Assembly: GCF_003610785.1 (NCBI RefSeq)
Contig: NZ_RAQQ01000011.1
Location: 169,963 to 233,962 of the forward strand
Source of the DNA: Micromonospora globbae
GTDB lineage: Bacteria; Actinomycetota; Actinomycetes; Mycobacteriales; Micromonosporaceae
Reading direction: 5' to 3'
DNA: 64,000 nucleotides
Below the pieces are notes generated by a model. That model had not been told where the DNA came from, did no database searches, and saw only the letters and a list, made by a program, of their open reading frames with translations. Positions 7,785 to 16,563 of this stretch are shown piece after piece. The position numbers and the translations under genes are program-made. Position 1 is the first letter of the stretch, and every line of letters starts with the position of its first letter.

Positions 7785-8135
7785 GCCAGGAGAGTCTGAC
7801 GGCCGATCGCTGTCAGGAGCGCGGTGATCAGAGGACCACATGAGAAAGGGGGAGCATCTACTCCCCGCCACTCTCAACATATAGCAGAGTGGGGGGCTTG
7901 CGGCAAGACCTCACTTATGCCGCAGAATCGTCGGCCGAGCCCACAACCTGCGAAAACGGGGGTACGCCGTGCACGTACCGAGTCGGCGTACGCGGTGACG
8001 CCGGGCGCCGCCGGTTCCCGGCACGGCAAGTGCCGCGCGGCGCGCAGCCGGGATGCCAGAACGTGCTCTTCGATGCTTCGCCGCCGGCCGAGACCCGTTG
8101 GGCGGCCGGGTCGCCAGACGAAAGGAAACGAGAAC
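7785..8135. other. Non-coding leader/promoter region of rph
   Basis: I find no supported gene in these about 350 bp. They hold a 6-bp hairpin GGGGAG-CATCTA-CTCCCC (7849-7866), arms ACTCT/AGAGT (7870-7890), the rifamycin-associated element (7893-7911) and a long leader. An open frame from 7889 runs into rph, but its codon choice and composition do not look like protein, and rph homology begins at 8228. Confidence 0.6.
7893..7911 (+). promoter_or_regulatory. Rifamycin-associated element (RAE)
   Basis: The sequence around 7893-7911 reads GGGGCTTGCGGCAAGACCT, built on the perfect palindrome CTTGC-G-GCAAG (7897-7907). It matches the RAE known from upstream of rifamycin-inactivating genes (rph, rox, arr and others) in actinomycetes, where it mediates induction by rifamycins. 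It lies 317 bp before the rph start. The match is from memory; the palindrome itself is directly visible. Confidence 0.85.
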
Positions 8136-8231
8136 GTGCCCCACAAGACGTTCGAGACAGCGTTGTGCGCCGGTCGTGCGACCGGCCGGTGCGGTCCGAC
8201 CCGGCACGGCCACCGCGGAGGTGCCGCGTGA
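8136..8231 (+). CDS. 31-residue leader ORF translationally coupled to rph
   Basis: GTG 8136 follows AAAGGAAA with good spacing and opens a 32-codon frame beginning MPHKTFETALCAGRATG. Its TGA (8229-8231) overlaps the GTG start of rph as GTGA. Inside it, GCCGGTC (8169-8175) and GACCGGC (8180-8186) form a strong hairpin. CGGCAC (8202-8207) can pair with GTGCCG (8221-8226), placing the rph ribosome-binding site GGAGG in the loop. The arrangement suggests that translation of this peptide sets rph translation. The peptide has two cysteines and is rich in Gly and Arg. I recognise no family. Confidence 0.5.
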   Translation: MPHKTFETALCAGRATGRCGPTRHGHRGGAA

Positions 8232-10828
8232 GCGAACAGTACGTGATGGATCTCCACGAGGTCGACGGGACGCACGTGGCGGTCGTCGGCGGTAAGGGCG
8301 CGCACCTCGGGGAGCTGTCGCGCATCGACGGGATCCGTGTGCCGGCCGGTTTCTGCGTGACGACGCACGCCTACCGGCGTGCCGTGGCGGAAGCCCCGTC
8401 GGTGGGCGAACGGCTCGACCAGTTGTCGCGCCTGGACCCGCACGATCGGGAGGCGATCCGTACGCTCGCCGCGGATATACGCCGGACCATCGAAGGGATC
8501 ACCGTCCCCGACGACGCCGCGACGGCGATCACCGGCGCTCTCGCGCAACTCGGCGAGCAGGCCGCCTACGCCGTCCGCTCCAGCGCGACGGCCGAGGACC
8601 TGCCGACGGCCTCCTTCGCGGGGCAGCAGGACACGTACCTGAACGTCGTGGGGCCGGAGGCGATTCTCCGGCACGTCAGCCGCTGCTGGGCCTCGCTGTT
8701 CACCGAGCGGGCCGTCACCTACCGCCAGCGCAACGGCATCGACCACCGGAAGGTCCACATGGCCGTGGTCGTGCAGCGGATGGTCTTCCCGCAGGCGGCC
8801 GGCATCCTGTTCACGGCCGACCCCGTCACGGGCAATCGGAAGGTGGCCTCGGTGGAGGCCACCTTCGGCCTCGGCGAGGCCCTGGTCTCCGGACGGGTGA
8901 ACGCGGACGTGTTCACGGTGCGCGACGACGAGATCGTCGCCAGGGCGGCCGCCGCCAAGCGGCTCGCCGTCCAGGCCGTGCCGGGCGGCGGGACGCGGGA
9001 CGTGGCGGTCGAGCCGGAGCGGCAGGAGCAGCCCGCCCTGACCGATGCGCAGGTCCTCCGGCTCGTGCGGCTCGGACGGCGGATCGAGCAGCACGCCGGC
9101 CGCCCTCAGGACATCGAGTGGTGCCTGGTCGACGACGACTTCCATGTGGTCCAGAGCCGGCCCGTCACCACGCTGTTCCCCGTTCCGGCGACCGACGACG
9201 GGGAGAACCACGTCTACGTCTCCGTCGGTCACGGGCAGATGATGACCGACGCCATGAAGCCCCTCGGGCTCTCCTTCTGGCAGATGACGACCCCCCGGCC
9301 GATGGCCGAGGCCGGCGGGAGGCTGTTCGTCGACGTCACCCCGCAACTGGCCGCGCCGGCGAGCCGTGCCAGTCTCCTGGACTTGATGGGGCGGTCCGAT
9401 CCGCTGCTCGGGGACGCGCTGCGGACGGTCGTCGAGCGGGAGGGCTTCATCCGCCCGGCCCCCGACGACACCTCGGGCTGGGTGCCGCCCGGCGGTGGCG
9501 CGCCCACCGCGATCGAACCCAATCCGGCCGTCGTCACCGAGCTGATCGAACGCAACCAGGCGTCCGTCGCCGCTCTGAAGCGGGACATCCGCACGGTGTC
9601 CGGATCGGCGCTGTTCGACTTCATCCGGGCCGACATCGAGGAGTTGAGGCGGCTCCTGTTCGCGCCGCAGAGCTCCCAGGTGATCATGGCGGGGATGGAG
9701 GCCACACGCTGGCTCAACGACCAGCTGGGGGAGTGGCTGGGTGAGAAGAACCCGGCCGACACGCTCACCCAGTCCGTCCCGCACAACGTCACGGCGGAGA
9801 TGGGGCTGGCGCTCCTGGACGTCGCCGACGCGATCCGCCCGCATCCGGAGGTGGTGGCCTTCCTGCAGCACGTCGAGGACGACGGCTTCCTGGACGAGCT
9901 GCCCAAGCTGGCGGGTGGGCCGGAGGCGCGGGACGCCATCCAGGCCTTCCTCGACAGGTACGGCATGCGCTGCGTCGGTGAGATCGACATCACCAGGCCC
10001 CGCTGGAGCGAACGACCCACCACGCTCGTGCCGCTGATCCTCGCCAACATCAGGAACTTCGAGCCCGGCGCCGGCGAGCGGCGCTTCGCGCAGGGCCTGC
10101 GGGAGGCGCAGGCGAAGGAACGCGACGTCCTGGAGCGCCTGCGGGCCCTGCCGGACGGCGAGCAGAAGGCCGCCGAGGCCAAGCGGATGATCGACCTGGC
10201 CCGGACCTTCAACGGCTACCGGGAGTACCCGAAGTACGGCATGGTCAGCCGGTACCTCGTCTACAAGCAGGCCCTGCTGGACGAGGCCGAGCGCCTCGTG
10301 CGGGCCCACGTGCTCCGTGAGCGGGAGGACATCTTCTACCTCAGGTTCGAGGAGCTGCACGACGTCGTGCGCAGCGGAGAGGTGGACCACCGGCTCGTCA
10401 ACGAGCGCAGGGAGGCGTTCCGGTCGTACGAGTCCCTCACACCGCCCCGGGTGCTCACCTCCGACGGCGAGGCGGTCGTCGGGGCGTACCGACGCGACGA
10501 CGTGCCGGGTGACGCGCTGGTCGGCCTGCCGGTCTCGGCCGGGACCGTCGAAGGGCGGGCCCGCGTCATCCTGGACATGGCGCAGGCCGACCTCGAACCG
10601 GGCGACATCCTCGTCACCGCCTACACGGACCCCAGCTGGACAGCCCTGTTCGTCGCCGTCGCGGGCCTCGTGACGGAGGTCGGGGGGCTGATGACGCACG
10701 GCGCGGTGATCGCACGGGAGTACGGCCTGCCGGCCGTCGTCGGCGTGGTGGACGCCACCCGGCGGATCCGCGACGGGCAGCGGATCCGCGTGCACGGCAC
10801 CGACGGGTACGTCGAGATCCTGGCCTGA
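8228..10828 (+). CDS. rph: Rifampin phosphotransferase
   Basis: This 866-residue enzyme resembles PEP synthase. An N-terminal ATP-grasp domain begins VGGKGAHLGELSRI and includes YAVRSSATAEDLPTASFAGQQDTYLN. A large rifampin-binding middle region follows. The C-terminal swivelling phosphohistidine domain reads GGLMTHGAVIAREYGLPAVVGV, with catalytic His at about residue 824. It transfers the beta-phosphate of ATP to the C21 hydroxyl of rifamycins, inactivating them in the cytoplasm. Length and motif order match intact Rph. GTG 8228 follows CGGAGG (ribosome-binding site) and overlaps the leader ORF stop. The upstream RAE supports rifamycin-inducible expression. No rifamycin biosynthesis genes are visible, so the role is probably resistance rather than self-protection. 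Confidence 0.96.
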   Translation: MSEQYVMDLHEVDGTHVAVVGGKGAHLGELSRIDGIRVPAGFCVTTHAYRRAVAEAPSVGERLDQLSRLDPHDREAIRTLAADIRRTIEGITVPDDAATAITGALAQLGEQAAYAVRSSATAEDLPTASFAGQQDTYLNVVGPEAILRHVSRCWASLFTERAVTYRQRNGIDHRKVHMAVVVQRMVFPQAAGILFTADPVTGNRKVASVEATFGLGEALVSGRVNADVFTVRDDEIVARAAAAKRLAVQAVPGGGTRDVAVEPERQEQPALTDAQVLRLVRLGRRIEQHAGRPQDIEWCLVDDDFHVVQSRPVTTLFPVPATDDGENHVYVSVGHGQMMTDAMKPLGLSFWQMTTPRPMAEAGGRLFVDVTPQLAAPASRASLLDLMGRSDPLLGDALRTVVEREGFIRPAPDDTSGWVPPGGGAPTAIEPNPAVVTELIERNQASVAALKRDIRTVSGSALFDFIRADIEELRRLLFAPQSSQVIMAGMEATRWLNDQLGEWLGEKNPADTLTQSVPHNVTAEMGLALLDVADAIRPHPEVVAFLQHVEDDGFLDELPKLAGGPEARDAIQAFLDRYGMRCVGEIDITRPRWSERPTTLVPLILANIRNFEPGAGERRFAQGLREAQAKERDVLERLRALPDGEQKAAEAKRMIDLARTFNGYREYPKYGMVSRYLVYKQALLDEAERLVRAHVLREREDIFYLRFEELHDVVRSGEVDHRLVNERREAFRSYESLTPPRVLTSDGEAVVGAYRRDDVPGDALVGLPVSAGTVEGRARVILDMAQADLEPGDILVTAYTDPSWTALFVAVAGLVTEVGGLMTHGAVIAREYGLPAVVGVVDATRRIRDGQRIRVHGTDGYVEILA

Positions 10829-10888
10829 CCGAGCCGCTGCCCCGCACTGATGAGCGGGCCGTGACGAGGTCTCCGGCCGCAGGGGGCC

Positions 10889-10934
10889 GCCGGCGGGCGG
10901 GCAGGCGCAGGGACCCTCCTACCCGCCCGCCGGC
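10889..10934. terminator. Bidirectional terminator hairpin between rph and the hydrolase gene
   Basis: Perfect 13-bp arms GCCGGCGGGCGGG (10889-10901) and CCCGCCCGCCGGC (10922-10934) flank a 20-nt loop, between two converging genes. There is no T-tract, as is common in high-GC actinomycetes. Confidence 0.6.
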
Positions 10935-10942
10935 ATCGCCCG

Positions 10943-11779
10943 CTACTTCTCGAGGAAGGCGAGCAGCGCCCTGTTGACCTCGTCGGCGTGCGTCCAGAGC
11001 AGGCCGTGCGGCGCACCCTCGATCTCGACGTAGTCGGCGTCCGGCAGCGCCCGGTGGAACGGGCGTCCGGTGGCGTCGATGGGCAGGATCCGGTCGCCGG
11101 TGCCGTGCAGGATGAGGGCCGGCACGTCGATCGTGGGGATGTCGGCCCGGAAGTCGGTGAACCAGGTCAGGGGCGCGGCCGCGGCGCCGTACCAGCCACC
11201 AGAGGTGGCGACGGCCCAGCTGTTCCGGACTGCCTCCTCGCTGATCCTGGTCCCCAGGTTCTCGTCCAGGTTGTAGAAGTCGGCGTAGAACGCGGTGTAG
11301 TAGGCGTACCGGTCCTTGCGCACCTGCTCCGCGACGCCCTCGAAGAACTCCCGTGGGGCGGCGCCGGTCGGGTTGTCGTCCGTCTTGAGCAGGAACGGCT
11401 CCAGCGACGCGAGGAAGGCGACCTTCGCGACCCGCGCCGAGCCGTGCCGGCTCACGTACCGGGCGACCTCGCCGGTGCCCATCGAGAAGCCGACGAGGAC
11501 GGCGTCGGTCAGGTCGAGCTTCTCCATCAGGACGTTCAGGTCCGCCGCGAACGTGTCGTAGTCGTACCCGACGGCGGGCTGGCTCGACCGGCCGAAGCCG
11601 CGGCGGTCGTAGGTGACGACCCGGTAGCCGGCCTGCAGCAGCGCGGCCGACTGCTTCTCCCACGAGTGTCCGTCGAGCGGGAAACCGTGGATCAGCACGA
11701 CCGGCTGGCCCGTGCCGTGGTCCTCGTAGTACAGCTCGATGGCGGTGCTGTTCTCTTCACCGACGGTGATGTACGGCAT
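10943..11779 (-). CDS. Alpha/beta hydrolase, non-heme chloroperoxidase-like
   Basis: This 278-residue hydrolase has the oxyanion-hole motif IHGFPLDG, the YDRRGFGRSS block and nucleophile elbow GFSMGTGE. The acid lies in HGTGDRILP and the catalytic histidine in GAPHGLLWTH. The GFSMG-GEV(A)RY block is characteristic of cofactor-free haloperoxidase/esterase proteins, which act as hydrolases or perhydrolases. ATG 11779 follows GGAGAG. It is monocistronic, convergent with rph. Substrate unknown. Confidence 0.92.
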   Translation of the reverse strand: MPYITVGEENSTAIELYYEDHGTGQPVVLIHGFPLDGHSWEKQSAALLQAGYRVVTYDRRGFGRSSQPAVGYDYDTFAADLNVLMEKLDLTDAVLVGFSMGTGEVARYVSRHGSARVAKVAFLASLEPFLLKTDDNPTGAAPREFFEGVAEQVRKDRYAYYTAFYADFYNLDENLGTRISEEAVRNSWAVATSGGWYGAAAAPLTWFTDFRADIPTIDVPALILHGTGDRILPIDATGRPFHRALPDADYVEIEGAPHGLLWTHADEVNRALLAFLEK

Positions 11780-12250
11780 CGTGCATTCTCTCCTTGATCT
11801 GATCCCTCGCGGCGAGGGCGCCGTGGGCGGCGGCCGCACCGTGCTGACCGTGTCCTCCGCGGCCGTTCAAGACTCGGATCACCGCGCCGATGGCTGCATC
11901 CGTCGGATGACTGGACGGGCGCCGCTGCGGTCGGCGTACGACTTCCGCTCTGATGACGTAACGGCCGGACCGCCGGCGTAGGTCACGCGCGGGTGCCCGC
12001 TGCGGCCCGCCGCCGCGCCGTTCCTCCGCCGTGCCGTTCCTCCGCCGTGCCGTTCCTCCGCCGTGCCCTGACCAGGGCGGCGACCCTCCGGGGCCGGGGG
12101 CCGTCGTCCGCCCAGTCATTCGACCGGTGACTCGCCGGCCCGGCGCCGGGAGAGTGGTCCCGCGCAGCGACCCGGCCGTCGCCCGTACGTCGTCGGAGCG
12201 GGCGGGGCCGGCGCGACGAGCGGTGCCACGAACAGTCGAAGGAGACCGAG
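11780..12250. other. Long divergent intergenic region
   Basis: These 471 bp separate the divergent hydrolase and SRPBCC genes. I see no supported coding sequence on either strand. The only structured element is the 16-bp tandem repeat at 12017-12064. The right end carries the ribosome-binding site GAAGGAG for the SRPBCC gene. Confidence 0.6.
12017..12064. repeat. Three perfect tandem copies of a 16-bp unit
   Basis: GCCGTTCCTCCGCCGT occurs three times without interruption (12017-12032, 12033-12048, 12049-12064). On the minus strand each copy contains GGAGG, but no start codon is suitably placed. Likely a simple slippage-type minisatellite in non-coding DNA. Confidence 0.9.
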
Positions 12251-12757
12251 ATGATTCACCCCTGGGCCGGCCACGGCGTGTCCTGGGCGCGCCGGGACAC
12301 GTACCGCTCGGACGTCACGCAGCCGCGCGCGGAGTCCTCGATGCACGCGGAGGCCCTCATCGCGGCGTCGCCCCAGCAGGTGTACACGCACCTGGTCGAC
12401 GTCGCGCGGTGGCCCGACTGGGTTCCCGGGGTGCGTGCGACGCGTGTCCCGGGCGGGATCCGGCTGGGTGCCGAGTTCGAGGTCGAGATGTACGGCGCGC
12501 GGCTGGAGGCGGTGGTCACCGAGTACGAGCCGGACACCCGGTTCGGCTGGATCGGCTCCTCCGTCGACCTGAGCATCTACCAGGCCTGGATCCTCGTCCC
12601 GGTCGCCCCCGGCACGCACGTGATCGCCAAGAAGGTGGAGCGGGAACTCACCACGGTGCTGATGCGCAACTCTCCGGCCGAGGAGATCTACTACGCGCAC
12701 CAGGACACGCTGCTGCGCCTGAAGCAGCGCGCGGAGGGCGTCGCGCCGTCGGCGTGA
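12251..12757 (+). CDS. SRPBCC (START-like) family protein
   Basis: This 168-residue protein has a SRPBCC/polyketide-cyclase-like core from about residue 30. It opens with an AEALIAASPQQVYTHLVDVARWPDWVPG strand-helix, where the AP..V...L.D...W..W signature is diagnostic. Strands and a long C-terminal helix (about 135-160) close the ligand cavity. Such proteins bind lipids or aromatic ligands or act as co-chaperones; no catalytic residue can be named. The start has GAAGGAGACCGAG before it. The first about 30 residues are not part of the fold, so an internal ATG (residue 31) is possible. It converges on the LAL regulator gene. Confidence 0.82.
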   Translation: MIHPWAGHGVSWARRDTYRSDVTQPRAESSMHAEALIAASPQQVYTHLVDVARWPDWVPGVRATRVPGGIRLGAEFEVEMYGARLEAVVTEYEPDTRFGWIGSSVDLSIYQAWILVPVAPGTHVIAKKVERELTTVLMRNSPAEEIYYAHQDTLLRLKQRAEGVAPSA

Positions 12758-12785
12758 CGGCCGACACCGGCGCGGCCCCGGGCGT

Positions 12786-15590
12786 TCAGGGTGGTTCGTC
12801 GGGCTCCGGGGCCTCGTCGTCGCCGAGTGCCGCCAGGGCGTCGCGGAGCGCCACTCTGGAGGTGATGCCCAGCTTGGGGAAGATCTGGTACAGGTGAGTG
12901 CCGACGGTCCGGTGCGAGAGGAACAACTTCTCGCCGATCTGCTTGTTCGTCAGTCCGGACCCGGCCAGCTCCGCGATCTCCCGCTCCTGCGGGGTGAGGA
13001 CGGTGGACCGGGTGCCGGTCCGCGGCTTGGTCAGGCCGGTGGCCCGCAGTTCGTTGGCCGCGCGTTCGGCCCACGGCCGGGCGCCCAACAGCTCGAAGGT
13101 CGCGAGCGCGGTCCGGAGCTGCGTCCGAGCCCTCGCGGTCGCCCGGAGCCGGCGCAGCCGTTCCCCGTACACGAGCCGCACCCGGGCGAGGTCGAACGGC
13201 CAGCGCTCGACGCCGGGCAGCGCCAGCGCCGCCTCGAACAGCTCCTCGGCCTTGTCGTCGGGGGCGGCGAACGCCGATGCCGCGGCGCTGAGCAGCGCGA
13301 GCCGCGGTGACACGCCGGCCAGGTTCGCCTCGTCGACGGCGGCGGCGTGAGCGGCGGCCTCGGTGAGGCGGTTGGTGCGTACGGCCGCCTCGACGAGATC
13401 CAGGCATCCCCACAGGGCGTGCGGCACGTACGGCGCGAGCCGGCCCGCGGGGCTGATGGCGGTCGCGTGCTGGTACGCGCTCTCGTGGTCGCCACGCGCC
13501 AGGTCGTTGAGGCCCCGGACGTGGTAGGCGTAGACCTCCACTGCCCGGGCGCCGCGCGGCACCGCGAAACGCAGGATGGCGTCGGTCAACGTGTCGCTGG
13601 CCTCGGCGTCGCCGCGCGCCGCCGCGAGCAGCGCCTGGACGTACTGGAAGTACCGGGCGACGAACCGGAAGCCGCGCTCGTCGCACAGGCGGAGGCCCTC
13701 CTCGGCGAGTTCCGCCGCCTCGTCCCACCGCCCGCTGTGGTAGTCGTCGAAGCAGAGGTGCAACAGCACGCCGAGGTGGCGGCGGGCCGGCGCCGCGCCC
13801 TCGCGCCCCAGGCGCACCACCCGCCAGTGGGCGTCCCGGCAGTCGGAGAGCCGGTCCAGGTAGATCGCGGCGATGCCGATCCGGACGATCTGATTCGGGT
13901 CGACCTCGTCGCTCATGCCGGCGACCATCGCGTCGAAGCGGCTCGCCGCCGCCTGACCCGTACGTGCCGGGTCACCGAAGCTCGCCGCCGCCACCGCGAG
14001 CGGCGCGGGCACCTCGGGTGTCAGCCGGCCGAGGGCGGCGAAGAACGGCTCCCACGCCGCGGGCTCGCCGGAGAAGAAGCACAGCAGCAGGAGCGTGTGC
14101 AGCGCGTCCAGGAGAGCCGGGTCGTCGGCGTCGTAGCCGTGGTCGCCGGACTCGATGGCGCCGACCAGCAGCCGGTGCGCCGTCCGGACGTCGCCGTCGC
14201 TGTTGAGGAGCAGGTACACGGCGGCGGCGCTGGCGTACAGCGAGCCGCCGGGACTTGCCCGTCGGGAGTCGTCCAGCAACTGCGACGCGTTGGTCAGCTC
14301 GCCGCCGGCGTCCGCGCCGATGTACGCGGCCTGGGCGAGACGCCGGCCACGGTCGACGGCGTCCGGGGTGAGTTCGGCCGCGCGCGTCAGGGATGCCACC
14401 GCGCCCACCGCGTCACCCCGGCGCAGGATCCGGTGCGCGGCCTGTTCCAGCAGGCCGGCCACCTCCTCGTCGGGGCCGACGGTGGCCTCGCCGAGGTGCC
14501 ACGCCCGGCGCTCCGGCTGGGTGACCAGCGTCCGGGCGAGGGCGGTGTGTGCCCAGCGCAGCTCGCTGCTCGTGGCGACCTCCACGACGGCCGACTCGAT
14601 CAGCGGGTGCCGGAAGGCGAAGCGGCGGCTGTTGCCGTGGACGTGGACGAGCTGGTCACGTTCGGCCGGTGCGAGGTCGTCGAGGTCGTACTCGCCCGCG
14701 GCCGTGAGCAGGACGCCGAGATCGCCCGTACCGTCGAGTGCTCCGAGCAGCAGGAGCCGGCGGCAGGGCTCGGGCAGTCGGGACACCCGCGACGCGAAGA
14801 GCACCTGGAGACGCCGGGTCAGCGGGAGGACCGCGGGCAGCGACGCCGCGGCGAGACGTTGCGGCCCGGTCAGGGCGCTGGGGAGTTCCAGCAGGGCGAG
14901 TGGATTCCCGCGAGCCTCGGACAGCAGCCGGCGCCGGACGGCGGGCGCGAGGTCGGGAAAGCGTCGGTCGATCAGCTCCTCGGCGGCGGCGGCCGGCAAC
15001 GGTTGCAGTTCGAACTCGGGGATCCCGCCGTGCTCGAAGAAGCTGGCGGTCTGCGCCCGGCACGCGGCGAGGAACCCGACGCTGGTGCCGACCAGCCTGC
15101 GCGCGACGAACCCGAGCACCGCCGAACTCGCCCGGTCCAGCCAGGGCAGGTCGTCGACGATGAGCAGCAGCGGCTGCGCGACGGCCGTGGCCCGCAACAG
15201 CAGCAGCACCGCGTTGGACACCAGCAGCCGGTCCGGCGGCTGGCCGGTGCCGAACCCCAGCGCCACCCGCAGCGCCTCCCGGTGGGCGGGCGCCAGCTCG
15301 CCGAAGGCGTCGTAGAGCGGGAACAGGAGCTGGTTCAGCCCCGAGTAGCTGACGTCGGCCTCGAACTCGACCCCGGCGGCCCGGAGCACCCGCGTACCCG
15401 TCTCCGCGGCGGCCTCCGCGACGGCGTCGAGCAGTGCCGTCTTGCCGACCCCCGGCTCTCCCGAGATCAGCAACGCCCCGCCGTTGACCGCCGCCTGCCG
15501 CAGGAACCTGCGGGTCGACAACAGCTCGTCCGCACGGCCGACCAGCGACCCGGTCAGGGTGCCGGAATCATCAGCGATGCGAAGGTCCAA
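12786..15590 (-). CDS. LuxR family regulator of the LAL (large ATP-binding) type
   Basis: This 934-residue regulator has an N-terminal AAA/STAND ATPase: GRADEL sensor, Walker A GEPGVGKT at residues 44-51 and Walker B LLLIVDDLPWLD. A long helical TPR-like middle follows (about 350-850), then a C-terminal LuxR helix-turn-helix with LTPQEREIAELAGSGLTNKQIGEKLFLSHRTVGTHL. LAL proteins are ATP-dependent activators, often of secondary metabolism or sugar use, and usually respond to a ligand through the TPR region. The start is TTG at 15590, after AAAGGGG on the minus strand; initiation a few codons downstream cannot be excluded. An inverted repeat sits 130-150 bp upstream. Its target is unknown. Confidence 0.92.
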   Translation of the reverse strand: MDLRIADDSGTLTGSLVGRADELLSTRRFLRQAAVNGGALLISGEPGVGKTALLDAVAEAAAETGTRVLRAAGVEFEADVSYSGLNQLLFPLYDAFGELAPAHREALRVALGFGTGQPPDRLLVSNAVLLLLRATAVAQPLLLIVDDLPWLDRASSAVLGFVARRLVGTSVGFLAACRAQTASFFEHGGIPEFELQPLPAAAAEELIDRRFPDLAPAVRRRLLSEARGNPLALLELPSALTGPQRLAAASLPAVLPLTRRLQVLFASRVSRLPEPCRRLLLLGALDGTGDLGVLLTAAGEYDLDDLAPAERDQLVHVHGNSRRFAFRHPLIESAVVEVATSSELRWAHTALARTLVTQPERRAWHLGEATVGPDEEVAGLLEQAAHRILRRGDAVGAVASLTRAAELTPDAVDRGRRLAQAAYIGADAGGELTNASQLLDDSRRASPGGSLYASAAAVYLLLNSDGDVRTAHRLLVGAIESGDHGYDADDPALLDALHTLLLLCFFSGEPAAWEPFFAALGRLTPEVPAPLAVAAASFGDPARTGQAAASRFDAMVAGMSDEVDPNQIVRIGIAAIYLDRLSDCRDAHWRVVRLGREGAAPARRHLGVLLHLCFDDYHSGRWDEAAELAEEGLRLCDERGFRFVARYFQYVQALLAAARGDAEASDTLTDAILRFAVPRGARAVEVYAYHVRGLNDLARGDHESAYQHATAISPAGRLAPYVPHALWGCLDLVEAAVRTNRLTEAAAHAAAVDEANLAGVSPRLALLSAAASAFAAPDDKAEELFEAALALPGVERWPFDLARVRLVYGERLRRLRATARARTQLRTALATFELLGARPWAERAANELRATGLTKPRTGTRSTVLTPQEREIAELAGSGLTNKQIGEKLFLSHRTVGTHLYQIFPKLGITSRVALRDALAALGDDEAPEPDEPP

Positions 15591-15930
15591 GCCGTGCTCG
15601 CCCCTTTCGCCGTCGCCGCGGCCTCGTGGGGCCGATACCGGACAAGCAGGCCGGCACCGGCCGCGGGCGGGTCACGATCGGCTCGTCGTGCCCCGCACCC
15701 GCGGTGCCACCCTACCCAGCTGGAATGGTCATTCCGAAGATGGGCGGATCAGGAGAGGGCACGCTCACTCCGAGGACAGGGCGGGCCTTCCGGCGGCCGC
15801 GGTCCCGTCGGCAGGTGCCCGCCGAGCCCGGGCGTTGCCGGTGCCGCCCAACTTGCCCATCTGCCGGCGCCGGACCACCTGGCGTCCGCGCGGGCCCTGC
15901 GGGTCGTCCGGTGAGCCTCGCCGGTCCGGC
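15591..15930. other. Intergenic region upstream of the LAL regulator
   Basis: These 340 bp lie between the methyltransferase stop and the LAL start, both on the minus strand. There is no supported gene. They contain the GGAATG-GT-CATTCC element and a possible minus-strand -10 (TAGGGT). Confidence 0.5.
15722..15735 (-). promoter_or_regulatory. Inverted repeat in a probable LAL-regulator promoter
   Basis: GGAATG (15722-15727), GT and CATTCC (15730-15735) form a perfect 6-bp-arm palindrome. On the minus strand TTCGGA precedes it, and TAGGGT follows TTCGGA after 18 bp. That is a plausible -35/-10 pair with the palindrome in the spacer. The binding factor is unknown. Confidence 0.35.
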
Positions 15931-16539
15931 TCACCCGTCCGTCACGACCGCCGCGACGGCGGCGTGCGGCCGGTGGGTGCCGTCGCCGGGCCGCGCCAGC
16001 CGCTCGACCTCCGTGAACCCGGCCTGCGCCAGCCGCTGGGAGAACTCGTCGAGGGGCCAGCGGTAGGCGGTCGCCACCTTGTGGTCGAAGGCGGCGACCT
16101 CGTCACCGGTGAAGAGACCGAGCACCAACGTCCCGGCCGGGGCCAGCACCCGCCGGAACTCGGCGAGCACGCCGTCGACCTCCTGCGGCGGTAGGTGGAT
16201 CAACGAGTACCAGGCCAGGATGCCGGCCACGGAGTGGTCGGCCGCGGCGAGGTCGTCGATCGACCCGAGGCGGTAGTCGCCGCCCGGGTGGGTCGCCCGC
16301 GCGTGGGCGACGAACTCGGGCACCATGTCGATCCCCGTCGCGTCGGCGCCCAGCGAGCGGAGGTAGTCGGTGATGTGGCCCGGCCCACAGCCCAGATCGA
16401 GCACCCTGCCGGGCCGGCCCGCCAGATGTCGCCCGATGAAGGCGAGGTCGTCGGCGTGCACCTGCTGGCGCGTGCCGAACAGCTCGATGTAGAGCTCCGC
16501 GACGGAGGCGTACGCCTGCCGGACCTGCTCCGCGTTCAC
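15931..16539 (-). CDS. Class I SAM-dependent methyltransferase
   Basis: This 202-residue protein has the SAM-binding glycine loop VLDLGCGPGHIT, the acidic ribose contact GIDMVPEFV, and the motif II/III region LAWYSLIHLPPQEVDGVLAEFRRVLAPAG, typical of Methyltransf_11/25. It methylates a small molecule of unknown identity. GCC-rich context and a short C-terminus match family length. It lies 24 bp before the stop of the response regulator gene on the same strand, so it may be the distal gene of the two-component operon. Confidence 0.9.
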   Translation of the reverse strand: MNAEQVRQAYASVAELYIELFGTRQQVHADDLAFIGRHLAGRPGRVLDLGCGPGHITDYLRSLGADATGIDMVPEFVAHARATHPGGDYRLGSIDDLAAADHSVAGILAWYSLIHLPPQEVDGVLAEFRRVLAPAGTLVLGLFTGDEVAAFDHKVATAYRWPLDEFSQRLAQAGFTEVERLARPGDGTHRPHAAVAAVVTDG

Positions 16540-16563
16540 CGCCCGACTATAGGGGCACGCGGA

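Noticed and set aside
7889..8227. N-terminal extension of rph by 113 codons
   Set aside because: Homology to Rph starts at GTG 8228, which has a good ribosome-binding site. The extension would be translated from within the rifamycin-associated element.
12017..12064. Tandem repeat as a CRISPR array
   Set aside because: Units abut with no spacers and no cas genes are present.
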